The notes: generated from the letters alone by a model not told the origin. A stretch of DNA of 64,000 nucleotides from Spirochaetota bacterium (GCA_023393015.1 JAEWMY010000037.1:1-64000), one strand, 5' to 3'. Shown: positions 39,935-48,767, counted from the first letter of the stretch. Translations and numbers: made by a program.

Positions 39935-41151
39935 ACCGTGCGTCCTTCCGTCCTGTAGCGCGACGAGAATACCTCTTTTCCGTCGACGATGGCGTGCGCG
40001 ACGACGGGGAAGCCGTTTTCGATCCGCTTGACGACGAGCACGTCCGCCTTCTTGCCGACCTCGATCGATCCGATCTCGCCGTCCATGAGGACCGCCCGAG
40101 CCGGGTTTATCGTCACGAGATTGACGAGTTCGTGCAGGGGAATACCGCGCCTGTCATGAAGCGAGAAAACCGCGTGTATCATCGCGGCGGGGTAGTAGTC
40201 GCTGCAGAGGATGTCGACGCAGCCGTCGGCGATCGCCTCTTCCGCGGACAGGTTCCCCGAGTGGGATCCGCCCAGGAGGACGTTCGGCGCTCCGGCGATG
40301 GTGTGGAAGCCGAGGGCTTTCGCCTCGCGGGCGACCTCGAGCGTGATCGGAAACTCGCTGATCGTGGTCCCGAAGCTCCTCGCGAACGCGAGCTTCTCGA
40401 CGCTGTCGTCGTCGTGCGAGGCGACCGCAATTCCGCGCTCCCGGGCGATTCCGGCTATTTCCGATATCCTGTCGAGCGTGAGCTTGCGCGAGCCTTGAGT
40501 TTCCGCCACGATCCGGTCAAGCTCGGACTCCGAAAGGTCTTGATACCCCTTGAGCGTCGAACGGTACATCTCGATGTCGCGGTATTGTCCCTGCCCGGGC
40601 GTATGGTCCATGAAGGAGACGAGATGGACCTTGCCTTCGCGGATGTATTCCAGGAGTTCTTCCGTCCGGTCGATATTGTCTATCTCGAATCGCGCGTGGA
40701 ACCGGTGGCGTATGAGGTGAAGCGACGAGTGGGATCGCGCGATCACGTCCGCGAACTTCCTGACGTTCTCGGGGTTGCGGATCGGCTTCTCGCTGAAGAG
40801 CGCCCGCTTGTAGATCGAGAGCGAATGGAACATCGTAGTGATCCCGTGGCTGACGAGCTCGCGTTCCGTCTCGCGCAGACCGAGGGAGAAGTCCATGACG
40901 CTCGTGGGCCTCGGAGAGGTCATGTGCTCGATGTAGTCGGAGTGGATGTCGACGAAGCCCGGGATCACGTAGCCGCCCTCCGCGTCGATTACCTCGCGCG
41001 CGGTCGATCCTCCGCTTGTCGCGCGGCGAGCGACGTCGCGTTCGCCGCCGTCCGGCACGATCGCCGCTATGCGTTCGTCGTCGATCGCGAGCGCGTGTCC
41101 CGCGATCTCGCCCTTTTCGGTGACGATCGTTCCGTTCTTGATCAGTGTCAT
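39931..41151 (-). CDS. phnM: Alpha-D-ribose 1-methylphosphonate 5-triphosphate diphosphatase
   Basis: A 406-residue amidohydrolase-fold enzyme that removes pyrophosphate from the triphosphate intermediate. Family motifs are GFVDIHSDYIEHMTSPRP, HGITTMFHSLS, SFMDHTPGQGQYRD, IAVASHDDDSVEK, GAPNVLLGGSHSGN and LCSDYYPAAM. Start at 41151 has GGAGG just before it. It follows phnK after 11 bases. Confidence 0.95.
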   Translation of the reverse strand: MTLIKNGTIVTEKGEIAGHALAIDDERIAAIVPDGGERDVARRATSGGSTAREVIDAEGGYVIPGFVDIHSDYIEHMTSPRPTSVMDFSLGLRETERELVSHGITTMFHSLSIYKRALFSEKPIRNPENVRKFADVIARSHSSLHLIRHRFHARFEIDNIDRTEELLEYIREGKVHLVSFMDHTPGQGQYRDIEMYRSTLKGYQDLSESELDRIVAETQGSRKLTLDRISEIAGIARERGIAVASHDDDSVEKLAFARSFGTTISEFPITLEVAREAKALGFHTIAGAPNVLLGGSHSGNLSAEEAIADGCVDILCSDYYPAAMIHAVFSLHDRRGIPLHELVNLVTINPARAVLMDGEIGSIEVGKKADVLVVKRIENGFPVVAHAIVDGKEVFSSRYRTEGRTV

Positions 41152-41162
41152 GGTTCCTCCGG

Positions 41163-41990
41163 TTATAGGATCGAGTGGACCAGCTCCTGTGTGTACGGAT
41201 GCTGCGGGTCTTCCAGTATCTGGTCGGTCAGTCCGCTTTCGACTATCTTCCCGTTGAGCATCACCACCGTACGGTCGGCGAGCATGCGAACGACTGTGAG
41301 GTCGTGCGAGACGAGTACCACCGTCGACTTGAGTTCGCGCTGAATCCGGCGCACGAGGTCGAGTACCTTCGCCTGCACGGAAAGGTCGAGTCCGGTCGTT
41401 ATCTCGTCGAGGAGTAGAACGGGAGGGTTGTTCGAAAGCGCCCGGGCGATTTGCACGCGCTGCTGCATCCCTCCGGAGAAATTCCTCGGCGCCTCGCGCG
41501 AGCGGAAGTCGGGAATGTTGACGTGGGTGAGAAGCTCGCGCGCGCGCGTTTCCATGGACGAGACGTTCCTGTGCCCGGCGGCGATAAGCTTTTCCGCGAT
41601 GTTGCTGATCGCGGAAAAATCCATCTTCAACCCGTGCGCCGGGTTCTGGTATACCTTCCCGAAGAGATGGTTTCTGATATAGCGTTTTTCCTGGCCGGAC
41701 ACGTTCAGTATGTTCTCCGTTCCGCCCCGGTAGGCGTCGAGGAAAATCCCGCCCGAGCTCGCTTCCTGGTCGAGGTACACGCATTGCATGAGGGTCGACT
41801 TGCCGCTTCCAGACTCGCCGACAATTCCCAGTATCTCGCCCTCGCACACTTCGAAGCTGACGCCGCCGAGGGCGTGCACGGTCCCGCACTCGGTGCAGTA
41901 GTTCCGTTCCGTTTTCTCCGCGCACAGCGGGCATCCGGGTCCGTACCGCTTCACGAGGTCCCTGACGGAAAGTATCGGTCGCTCATCCAT
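41163..41990 (-). CDS. phnK: PhnK, ABC-type protein of C-P lyase with Cys4 insert
   Basis: A 275-residue ABC protein: Walker A GESGSGKST, signature FSGGMQQRVQIARAL, Walker B VLLLDEITTGLD and final DPQHPYTQELV. PhnK docks on the PhnGHIJ core. Compared with the Escherichia coli protein it carries an extra loop near the N terminus with four cysteines (C20, C23, C32, C35; CPLC-x8-CTEC), a likely zinc ribbon; similar inserts occur in some other lineages. Overlaps phnJ by eight bases. Confidence 0.94.
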   Translation of the reverse strand: MDERPILSVRDLVKRYGPGCPLCAEKTERNYCTECGTVHALGGVSFEVCEGEILGIVGESGSGKSTLMQCVYLDQEASSGGIFLDAYRGGTENILNVSGQEKRYIRNHLFGKVYQNPAHGLKMDFSAISNIAEKLIAAGHRNVSSMETRARELLTHVNIPDFRSREAPRNFSGGMQQRVQIARALSNNPPVLLLDEITTGLDLSVQAKVLDLVRRIQRELKSTVVLVSHDLTVVRMLADRTVVMLNGKIVESGLTDQILEDPQHPYTQELVHSIL

Positions 41991-42834
41991 GCGTGGCCTC
42001 CGGTCCGTTGAGCCGCGAAAGGCACCAGTCCGAGTCGTTGCACCGGTATTCGGATTCTCCCGTCTCGGGATTTTCCGTCTCGTCGAGGAACACCCCCTCG
42101 GCTCCGCACAGCGCGCACCGCTTTCCGGGAAATGATTCCGGTTTGAACGGATGGTCATCGAAGTCGAGCGAGACGGCGCGCGTGTGCGGCGGCACCGCGT
42201 AAATCCGCTTTTCGCGGCCGGCGCCGAGCAGGATAAGCGCCTCTCCCCCGTCGAGCTTCGGGTTGTCGAATTTCGGTATGGGACTCGGCGACATGACATA
42301 CCGGTCACGCACGAGGACGGGGTGGTCGGCTCCCGTCGCCATCGTTCCGTAGCGCATTATCTCCTCGAACAGCATGAGATACGCGCCGCTGTAGTCGCGC
42401 TCGGAATGGAGACGCTTCGTGACGCGCTCGCTCGGCTCGATGTTCCGCAAGGGTTCCGGCATCGGGACTTGCAGGACGAGAATCTGGTTCGCTGAGAGCG
42501 GCTTTTCAGGCACGCGATGCCTGCTCTGTATGAGCGTCGCCTCTTCCGTACGGTCGGTAATCCGTATACCGGTCGTGTCGACGACTAGTTTTTTTATGTT
42601 GACCGCGTTGACCGACTCGTCGCAGCCCTGGTCTATGACCTTGAGCACGTCGTCCCTGCCGACGAGCGAGAGCGTCAGCTGGAGTCCGCCGGTTCCCCAG
42701 CCGCGCGCGATGGGCATCTCGCGCGACGCGAAGGGAACCTGATATCCCGGTATCGCGATCGCCTTCAGGATAGCCCTCCTGATTTCCCGCTTCGATCCCT
42801 CGTCGAAGAAGGCGAAGTGCGTCCGTTCGTTCAT
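41983..42834 (-). CDS. phnJ: C-P lyase radical SAM subunit PhnJ
   Basis: A 283-residue radical SAM enzyme that breaks the carbon-phosphorus bond of ribose 1-methylphosphonate 5-phosphate. The C-terminal cysteines C240, C243, C265 and C271 (CALC-x21-C-x5-C) correspond to the Fe4S4 and radical-site cysteines of the E. coli protein. Other conserved parts are PIARGWGTGGLQLT and PFKPESFPGKRCALCG. Overlaps phnI and phnK. Confidence 0.96.
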   Translation of the reverse strand: MNERTHFAFFDEGSKREIRRAILKAIAIPGYQVPFASREMPIARGWGTGGLQLTLSLVGRDDVLKVIDQGCDESVNAVNIKKLVVDTTGIRITDRTEEATLIQSRHRVPEKPLSANQILVLQVPMPEPLRNIEPSERVTKRLHSERDYSGAYLMLFEEIMRYGTMATGADHPVLVRDRYVMSPSPIPKFDNPKLDGGEALILLGAGREKRIYAVPPHTRAVSLDFDDHPFKPESFPGKRCALCGAEGVFLDETENPETGESEYRCNDSDWCLSRLNGPEATHG

Positions 42835-43991
42835 GTCCCTTTCCCTCCCCGCGCTTTCCTGACCCCGTCGAGTTTCGCCTGGAACGTCACGTAGTGGGGC
42901 AGCTTGAGATGCGAGATGAACCCGGTCGACTCGACGGAGTCGACGTGGTACAGGACGAACTCCTCGTCGTGCGTGGGGAACCGCGCGTCTCCCGTCTCGA
43001 GGCAGTAGTCGAGGATGCTCATCGCTATCGCTTTGGTCTCGTTCTGCCCGAAGGTGACGCCGTACCCGATTTCGAATTCGATTTCCGTCTTGCCGCGTCC
43101 CCGCTCGACCGGAACGGGTATGAGCGATTCGACCTCGGTCACGCGGACTTCGCCGACGTAGTACCCGTCGCCTTCATCCGCGTCTTTCCCGCCTTCGGCG
43201 GGGGAGTCTACCACGAGCGGGATCATGCCGACCCTGAGCTCCCCGACGGTGGGGTGGGCGAGGCCGTAGCCGCGGAGGGCGGCGTAGCCGAGCGCCGTGA
43301 CGGCGCCCGTTTGCCCGCGCGCGAGGATTTGTAGCCGCTCGGCCCTCGTGGTCGGGAAGGAAAGGCCCTTCATCGTAATGTCCGCGGGCTCGTCGTCGCG
43401 CCGCGGCCGATCGGGTAGCAGTCCCTCGCGACGGAGATACTCGAGCACCTTCGGCAGTCGCGCCGACGCGCCGCCTGTCTCCGCGCAACACGCTTCCGCG
43501 CAACCAGCTTCCGCTCCGCGCGGTTCGGAGTCGTCGTCCATGCGGGACTCCCACGCCGCCGTCCATTCGCGGGCCGATTCGTCCGTCTCCCCGCAGAGGG
43601 AGAAATCGATGAGCCGATGCGCGTAGTCCGTGGAGGCGCCGAGTATCTGTCCGCCGGGGACGTCCTTGAAACACGCCGATATCCGGCGTTCTACCCGCAT
43701 CGTTTCCGGGTCGACCGTACGGGTATACCGCTTTCTCGGCAGGGTCGACCGGAACGCCCTCAGGAGAAATACGGCCTCTTCGGGGCTTCCCTCGGCCTGC
43801 TTGATCGCGACTGAGGCGAGCTCCGCGTCGTAAAGACTCCCCTCCGCCATGACCTGGTCTATCAACTGGCGAAGCCCGTTCTCGATGGAGCGGACCGGTA
43901 TCGAGGTTCCTCCCTTGAGCCGGGCCAGTTTCAGGCGCTCGAGGGATTCGTCTATCGCCTTTCTTCCCCCGCGAACCGCGACGTACGCCAT
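42831..43991 (-). CDS. phnI: C-P lyase core subunit PhnI
   Basis: A 386-residue core subunit acting as nucleosidase in joining phosphonate to ATP ribose. MAYVAVRGGRKAIDES is the conserved start; QILGASTDYAHRLIDFSLCGE and YCLETGDARFPTHDEEFVLYH with HVDSVESTGFISHLKLPHYV close the protein. A loop near residues 160-180 holds extra cysteines (GCAEACCAET). The ATG at 43991 overlaps the phnH stop by one base. Confidence 0.95.
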   Translation of the reverse strand: MAYVAVRGGRKAIDESLERLKLARLKGGTSIPVRSIENGLRQLIDQVMAEGSLYDAELASVAIKQAEGSPEEAVFLLRAFRSTLPRKRYTRTVDPETMRVERRISACFKDVPGGQILGASTDYAHRLIDFSLCGETDESAREWTAAWESRMDDDSEPRGAEAGCAEACCAETGGASARLPKVLEYLRREGLLPDRPRRDDEPADITMKGLSFPTTRAERLQILARGQTGAVTALGYAALRGYGLAHPTVGELRVGMIPLVVDSPAEGGKDADEGDGYYVGEVRVTEVESLIPVPVERGRGKTEIEFEIGYGVTFGQNETKAIAMSILDYCLETGDARFPTHDEEFVLYHVDSVESTGFISHLKLPHYVTFQAKLDGVRKARGGKGT

Positions 43992-44602
43992 CAGGAGCCT
44001 CCCCGTTTTTCCGTTATGATCGTCGTTCGTGGGAAGGCGACCGCCTTTCCGGCAGGCGTGACGAAGATGACGTCGACTCCGAGCGGGTATTCCGCGTTTT
44101 TCGCGTTGCGGCCGGCGAGCCATTCGCCTCCGCGGACCACGGCGCATTCGGCGCTGCCGCGGATGCCGGGACCCCTGAGCGACAGGCTTTCCGCGTCGTG
44201 AACGTCCCCCGCGCCGAGTATGTCCCGCGCGCCGAGTATGACGGTCGAGCCGAGATGCGGATCGAGCAGGGTACCGGGCGAGCACGATCCGATGACGGCG
44301 TTCGTGTCCGCGTCCGCGTCCGGAACGAACACGAAGGCCGCGGTCTCGACCGTTCCCCGGGGCGCGTAGGTCAGCGCGGAAACCGCGGTCGCGAAGGCGT
44401 CGGGGTCGCCAGAACTGACCGCGAAGGCCGTCTCGCCGTCGAGGAGCGTCAGGGCGATGAGGAGGAATTCCGGCGCGAATCCCGCGTCGTCCCCTATCTT
44501 TCCCGCTTCGGGACCGAGGTTGACGATCGTTCCCGGTCGCGCGTGGGCCGAGATCAGCTTGCGGAAGGCGGATTGAAGGTCGTGCACGCGGTCAATCGTC
44601 AT
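43991..44602 (-). CDS. phnH: C-P lyase core subunit PhnH
   Basis: A 203-residue PhnH protein: AFRKLISAHARPGTIVNL at the start, TLLDGETAFAV in the middle and RGPGIRG with PLGVDVIFVTPAGKAVAFPRTT at the end. It is a dimeric structural component of PhnGHIJ. Three bases separate it from phnG. Confidence 0.93.
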   Translation of the reverse strand: MTIDRVHDLQSAFRKLISAHARPGTIVNLGPEAGKIGDDAGFAPEFLLIALTLLDGETAFAVSSGDPDAFATAVSALTYAPRGTVETAAFVFVPDADADTNAVIGSCSPGTLLDPHLGSTVILGARDILGAGDVHDAESLSLRGPGIRGSAECAVVRGGEWLAGRNAKNAEYPLGVDVIFVTPAGKAVAFPRTTIITEKRGGS

Positions 44603-44605
44603 CGG

Positions 44606-45040
44606 TCACGCCTCCGGCCTGTCCATCGTCTCGAACGACACGCGGGTGCGCGAAATCGCGCGGTTCTCCCGCGCGATCCGTTCCTCTATCGTACGCTCTT
44701 CCGCGATCAGTCGCCCGCTCCAGGCCTCGGTCTCGGGAAGACGCGCCGCGTACGCCGCGTCGACGATCGCGAGGTTCGTCGCGAGCTCGGGCTTCCTGCC
44801 CGCGACTATCCCGATCCCGACGGTTCCGGCCACGATCGCCTTCGCCTCGGTTACGAGCGCCTCGCCGAGGTTGTACACCGAGTTCCGCGCGCTCTCGCGC
44901 ATGCGGATCATCGCGAGCCCCTCGTTCGCGTTCTCGAGCGCGGTTACCCGGTGCCCGCGCTCGATCTCGCCGGCGAGCGAACGCGCCAGGCCTTCGTCCC
45001 CTTCGACGAGAATCCTCGTCCTTCTGAGCCGTGTCATCAT
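44606..45040 (-). CDS. phnG: C-P lyase core subunit PhnG
   Basis: A 144-residue PhnG subunit, the first gene of the operon. FNLGEALVTEA-type segment VYNLGEALVTEAKAIVAGTVG and GYVAGR-like GIVAGRKPELATNLAIVDAAY match the family. Two adjacent ATG codons can serve as start. No strong ribosome site is seen. A TAGGAT sequence just upstream on the minus strand may be the -10 box. Confidence 0.9.
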   Translation of the reverse strand: MMTRLRRTRILVEGDEGLARSLAGEIERGHRVTALENANEGLAMIRMRESARNSVYNLGEALVTEAKAIVAGTVGIGIVAGRKPELATNLAIVDAAYAARLPETEAWSGRLIAEERTIEERIARENRAISRTRVSFETMDRPEA

Positions 45041-45053
45041 GGCGCGATCCTAG

Positions 45054-45078
45054 CGTTACCGCGTGAGAAACTCGTTAC
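45054..45078 (-). promoter_or_regulatory. GTAACG direct repeat upstream of phnG
   Basis: Two copies of GTAACG (minus strand; 45059-45054 and 45078-45073) are spaced 19 bases apart just before phnG, where a regulator of the phn operon could bind. Only a candidate. Confidence 0.3.
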
Positions 45079-45143
45079 GAAAGGGTGTGAAAACGGTTCA
45101 GAGTAGATTAATGAGGAAGGACGGGGTTTGGACGCTCGCGCCG

Positions 45144-45629
45144 CTATGTCCCGGTTTGAACCGATTCGGCGTAATGGTCGCGGGCCGCGCCCCTTTCCTG
45201 CTCGTTGAGAAGCGCGTCCATCTCGCCGAGATGGTACTGGCCGTGACGGATCAAGAAGAGGGCGACGCCGCCCATCGTGGTCCCCGCCCAGGGAAAATCG
45301 GCGTTTGCGTCATCGATATCCATCGTCCGTATCCATCGATCCGTTTTCGCCCGCATGCTCCCGATGAGATCGAGGACGTCGTCGCGGCCCGGCAGGTTCT
45401 CCCGCGGAAGATCCATGTTCCTTACGGTCGTGGATAGTCCGTTGAGGAAGACAATCGGCTCCCCGTCGCTGATGTAGAATCTCGTGCTTTCTATTATATG
45501 ATACGCGAGGCGCGCGGGCGTGGTCAGACCATACCCGCTTTCGGTCCAGAAGGGATCGCGAAAATCGCGGACGATCCTCTAGAAGGTCCTCCATAAGTGT
45601 CCGTACTGTTCCGTGAAAGCCGTTTTCAT
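45144..45629 (-). pseudogene. DinB-like protein gene interrupted by one amber codon
   Basis: The whole 162-codon frame runs from an ATG at 45629 with GGAGGAG upstream to the stop at 45144, interrupted only by TAG at 45581-45579 (codon 17, after LWRTF and before RIVRDFRDPF). The rest is intact and reads like a DinB/YfiT helical-bundle protein, with metal-ligand regions YHIIEST and LIRHGQYHLGEM. A single CAG-to-TAG change explains it. Alternatives are suppression of the amber codon, or a shortened protein from an internal start such as the ATG at 45416. The strong ribosome site at the first ATG favours a recently broken gene. Confidence 0.75.
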
Positions 45630-45687
45630 GATGTCTCCTCCATTTCGGATATTCGCAGTGTATCATGGAAACCGCGCGGGGTCGCGT

Positions 45688-45716
45688 TTGCATTTATATC
45701 TCGCGATGACTATACT
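45688..45716 (+). promoter_or_regulatory. Promoter of the small exported protein
   Basis: TTGCAT (45688-45693), 17-base spacer, TATACT (45711-45716), 30 bases before the ATG. Confidence 0.7.
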
Positions 45717-45746
45717 TTATACAGTAACTTTTTCCGGAGGAATGAA

Positions 45747-46118
45747 ATGAAAAGATTTCTTGTGGCCCTCGCGTTTCTTTTGGTAGCCTCGGCCCTCGTT
45801 TCCGCCGACTCGATCGATCTCGGCAAGTTTCCCAAGGGGAAATGGGTCGACAAGAATTGGGACGCGGTGTGGGAGTTCGGCGCCGACAGTATTCGCCTGC
45901 TCGATACGGCGGGGAACGTCATCTTCGATTTCAAGAACAAGATCACGGACTTCAAGGTAAACGTCGGCGTTTCGGAGGCGAGTATCTCCTTTACCTGCGA
46001 GGAAACCGAACGAAAGTACGTCTTTACCAAGGGCGTATCCGATCTCGATCTCGTCATGAAGATCGATCCGGACTGGACCGCTACCGACTACACGGTGACG
46101 ATGAAGATGCGGAATTAG
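45747..46118 (+). CDS. Small exported protein of unknown function
   Basis: A 123-residue protein with a signal peptide (FLVALAFLLVASALVSA) and a mature beta-strand domain: GKFPKGKWVDKNWDAVWEF, LLDTAGNVIFDFKNKITDFK, then a short strand-rich tail. The pattern suggests a small beta-barrel or lipocalin-like envelope protein but no family is recognised. GGAGG stands seven bases before the ATG at 45747, and a good promoter lies upstream, so it is a single-gene unit. Confidence 0.8.
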   Translation: MKRFLVALAFLLVASALVSADSIDLGKFPKGKWVDKNWDAVWEFGADSIRLLDTAGNVIFDFKNKITDFKVNVGVSEASISFTCEETERKYVFTKGVSDLDLVMKIDPDWTATDYTVTMKMRN

Positions 46119-46123
46119 GTGAC

Positions 46124-46149
46124 GAGTCGCCGGTTTCGGCCGGCGACTC
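46124..46149. terminator. Hairpin between convergent genes
   Basis: Perfect 10-bp stem GAGTCGCCGG / CCGGCGACTC with a six-base loop between the exported-protein stop and the YidB-like stop. The T run is poor, so terminator function is probable but not certain. Confidence 0.55.
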
Positions 46150-46161
46150 CGTTTGATACGA

Positions 46162-46626
46162 TTATTTCAGAAACGCCCCGAGGAGGCTTCCGATTTCCCC
46201 GAGGTCGAGATCGCCCGACGCCTTCTTGACGTGCGCGTCGTCGGTGTCGCCGTCCGGCGTCAGGGCGTCGATTATCATCGGAAGGCTTTTCGCGAGGCCC
46301 GATGCTACGGACGAGGACGTCATGCCGGTTTTTTTGACCAGCTCGTTGATAAGGGGAGAGCCGAGGACCTTCTTGATTTGGGCTGCCGTAATCGACTGGT
46401 TTTTTCCCGGTTGAATCCACGATAGCACCTTTTTTTCGAGGCCGGCGTCCTTGAACATCTCGATCAGCTTGGGAACTCCGACCCTGAGTACGATGTCGAA
46501 TACGGCCTCCGCGAGTTGTGACCCTTGCGCACCCCGGGCGGCGCTCGCCTTAGTCGTCTTTTTTCCTTTTTTCCCTTTCGTGCTTCCACCCAAAAACTCG
46601 GAAGCGAGCGATTCCAGAATTCCCAT
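46162..46626 (-). CDS. YidB/DUF937 family protein
   Basis: A 154-residue cytoplasmic protein of the YidB (DUF937) family, of unknown function. It begins MGILESLASEFLGG and has the family centre KKVLSWIQPGKNQSITAAQIKKVLGS, followed by LVKKTGMTSSSVASGLAKSLPMIIDALTP. A lysine-rich linker (TKGKKGKKTTK) follows the first helix. It converges with the exported protein and diverges from the membrane protein at 46804. Confidence 0.8.
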   Translation of the reverse strand: MGILESLASEFLGGSTKGKKGKKTTKASAARGAQGSQLAEAVFDIVLRVGVPKLIEMFKDAGLEKKVLSWIQPGKNQSITAAQIKKVLGSPLINELVKKTGMTSSSVASGLAKSLPMIIDALTPDGDTDDAHVKKASGDLDLGEIGSLLGAFLK

Positions 46627-46711
46627 GATTCCTCCAGACGATACGGTCTGACTACAGGGTCGCGCCGATATCCGTTTCTGTCAATACGAAGAATCGGCTT
46701 TCCCTTTATCA

Positions 46712-46740
46712 TTGACAAAGGACGGCGCCGACTCGATAAT
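46712..46740 (+). promoter_or_regulatory. Promoter of the membrane protein at 46804
   Basis: TTGACA (46712-46717), 17-base spacer, GATAAT (46735-46740). The leader of about 55 bases carries AGGAGG before the ATG. Confidence 0.75.
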
Positions 46741-46803
46741 GAGCGTTCCGGCACAACCGGAATCGCGCGGTTCGATCATCGCCGCGCGTTCAGGAGGAAA
46801 TAC

Positions 46804-47547
46804 ATGGCTGAGAAGAAAGCAAGCAAATCGGATACGACCGCGGCCGGTTGGACCGCGAGTCCCGAAGCGAAGAAGAAGGCGGGGAGTTTCAGGCTTGTCG
46901 CGATCCTGTCATGGGTCGTCGCCATCGCGTTCGAAGCGCTCGCGATCCTGCTGCTCGTCAAGGGCGAGGTAATGCCGAAGTTCATGGGCGATAACCTCAT
47001 GGCGTGGCTTATCGTTCTTATCGTTCTCGATCTCGTATTCGTCGTCGCGGGCACGCTCCTGTGGAAAAAGGCGAACCGTCTCGACCCGGCCTCGGAGAAG
47101 GATACCGTCCGGTTCTTCGTGCAGAATCAGCTCGGAGTGATTATCGCCGTCATCGCGTTCCTTCCCGTGATCGTGGTCGTTTTCAAGAGCAAGAAGCTCG
47201 ACGGCAAGCAGAAGGGAATCATCGGCGCGATCGCCATCGTAGCCCTTCTCGGCGCCGCGATTCTGGGCGTCGATCTCGATCCCGCGTCAATCGAGAAATA
47301 TACCGAAGAGACGAAACAGGTTACCGACCTTACGGGTCAGAACATCGTGCACTGGACGACGAAGGGCGGAAGCTATCACCTCTTCAAGGACTGCTTTCAC
47401 ATCAAGGACAGGGAAGCGGGTACCGGCTCGCCGGGAACGGTCGCCGACGCGAAGTCGAACCAGAACATCACCGATCTTTGCGACGACTGCGTGAAGCGAT
47501 ACAAGAAAGAAAACCCCGAGGCCGCAACCGTACCTACGGTGAACTAG
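46804..47547 (+). CDS. Membrane protein of unknown function
   Basis: A 247-residue protein with a charged N terminus, four hydrophobic segments (about residues 30-52, 63-83, 106-125, 137-153) and a soluble C-terminal domain with GGSYHLFKDCFHIKD and LCDDCVKRYKKENP, where three cysteines and two histidines could bind a metal. AGGAGG precedes the ATG at 46804. No family is recognised. Its last 14 bases overlap the convergent sugar dehydrogenase gene. Confidence 0.8.
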   Translation: MAEKKASKSDTTAAGWTASPEAKKKAGSFRLVAILSWVVAIAFEALAILLLVKGEVMPKFMGDNLMAWLIVLIVLDLVFVVAGTLLWKKANRLDPASEKDTVRFFVQNQLGVIIAVIAFLPVIVVVFKSKKLDGKQKGIIGAIAIVALLGAAILGVDLDPASIEKYTEETKQVTDLTGQNIVHWTTKGGSYHLFKDCFHIKDREAGTGSPGTVADAKSNQNITDLCDDCVKRYKKENPEAATVPTVN

Positions 47548-48688
47548 GCGCGAGGCGATACAGGGCCCCGTCGGCGGAGTCGGTCAGAAGGTAGACCGCG
47601 CCGTCCGGGCCCTCGCGTACGTCGCGTATGCGCCCGACGGCGCCCGAGAGAAGCGTCTCGACGGACACTGCCCGGCGAGTATCGACCGTCAAGCGAACGA
47701 GCCGTTGTCCGGCGAGGTTTCCCGAGAAGAGGCTTCCTTTCCACGCGGGAACGCCGGTTCCGGAATGCAGTACGAGCCCCGAGGGGGCGATGGACGGCGT
47801 CCACTGCAGGAGCGGTCCTTCGATCCCCCGCTTCGATACGCCCTCGCCGATCGCCGCGCCCGAACCGTAGTGTCTGCCGTACGTGACGACGGGCCATCCG
47901 TAATTTTTTCCGGGAAGGATGAGGTTGAGCTCGTCTCCTCCTTGCGGCCCGTGCTCGGTCGCCCAGACGGTACCGCCCGACGGATCGACCGCGAGTCCCT
48001 GGACGTTCCGGTGACCGTAACTGTACACCGAGGGCAGGGCGCCGGGCGTCGTTGCGAAGGGATTGTCGCGGGGAATCGATCCGTCCGCGTTGACGCGGTG
48101 TATCTTTCCCGCCTCGTCCGAAAGATCCTGTGCCCGTTCCGCCGAGCCCCGGTCGCCTACGCTGAATAGGAGCGTCGCGTCGGGAAGTACGGCGATTCGC
48201 GAACCGAAGTGCTGTCCCGCGCCCGTTTTCTTCGACATCTCCCAGATAACCCGGAGGTCCCCGAGGTTCGTTCCGTCGAGCCGCGCGCGCGCGACCGCCG
48301 TCCCCCTGGCCGACTGGTCGCCCGCGGAATAGGTCAGAAAGACGGTTCCCCGTCGCGCGAAATCAGGTCCGAGGGCGATGTCGAGGAGGCCGCCTTGTCC
48401 GCCCGCCGCCACCTCCGGCACGCCCGAAACGCGCGTCACCCGGCCGTTTCCGACGCGAAGCAGGTTTCCCCGGCGTTCCGTCACGAGGAAGTCGCCGTCG
48501 GGCAAAAAGGCGAACGACCAGGGATGATGCAATCCCGACACGATCCTGGTAAGGGAAAGCGCTCCGATCTCCGAAGGAACCGTGCCGACGCGCCGCTCGG
48601 CGACGTCGCCTTTCTCCGTTCCAAAGACCGAGGAAGCGGCGACGCACGCTGAAAAAGCAATCGGTATGATGGCGATTATTCGTTTCAT
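47534..48688 (-). CDS. PQQ-dependent sugar dehydrogenase-type beta-propeller protein
   Basis: A 384-residue exported six-bladed propeller of the glucose/sorbosone dehydrogenase family. A signal peptide (IIAIIPIAFSACVAASSVFG) precedes GLHHPWSFAFLPDGDFLVTERRG, GGQGGLLDIALGPDF, SYGHRNVQGLAVDP, WATEHGPQGGDELNLILPGKNYGWPVVTYG. Family members oxidise sugars with PQQ, but many bacterial homologues have unknown substrate, and no PQQ synthesis genes are seen here. Confidence 0.88.
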   Translation of the reverse strand: MKRIIAIIPIAFSACVAASSVFGTEKGDVAERRVGTVPSEIGALSLTRIVSGLHHPWSFAFLPDGDFLVTERRGNLLRVGNGRVTRVSGVPEVAAGGQGGLLDIALGPDFARRGTVFLTYSAGDQSARGTAVARARLDGTNLGDLRVIWEMSKKTGAGQHFGSRIAVLPDATLLFSVGDRGSAERAQDLSDEAGKIHRVNADGSIPRDNPFATTPGALPSVYSYGHRNVQGLAVDPSGGTVWATEHGPQGGDELNLILPGKNYGWPVVTYGRHYGSGAAIGEGVSKRGIEGPLLQWTPSIAPSGLVLHSGTGVPAWKGSLFSGNLAGQRLVRLTVDTRRAVSVETLLSGAVGRIRDVREGPDGAVYLLTDSADGALYRLAPSSP

Positions 48689-48767
48689 GGCGTTTTCCTC
48701 CCTCGCCCAATGCTACTTATGGAACGTGGTGTGGGGCAATCGAATTCGCGCGGGCGTTCCGTCGCGC

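Noticed and set aside
45579..45581. TAG in the DinB-like gene as a pyrrolysine or programmed recoding site
   Set aside because: No supporting element is visible, the family needs no special residue there, and CAG-to-TAG mutation is simpler.
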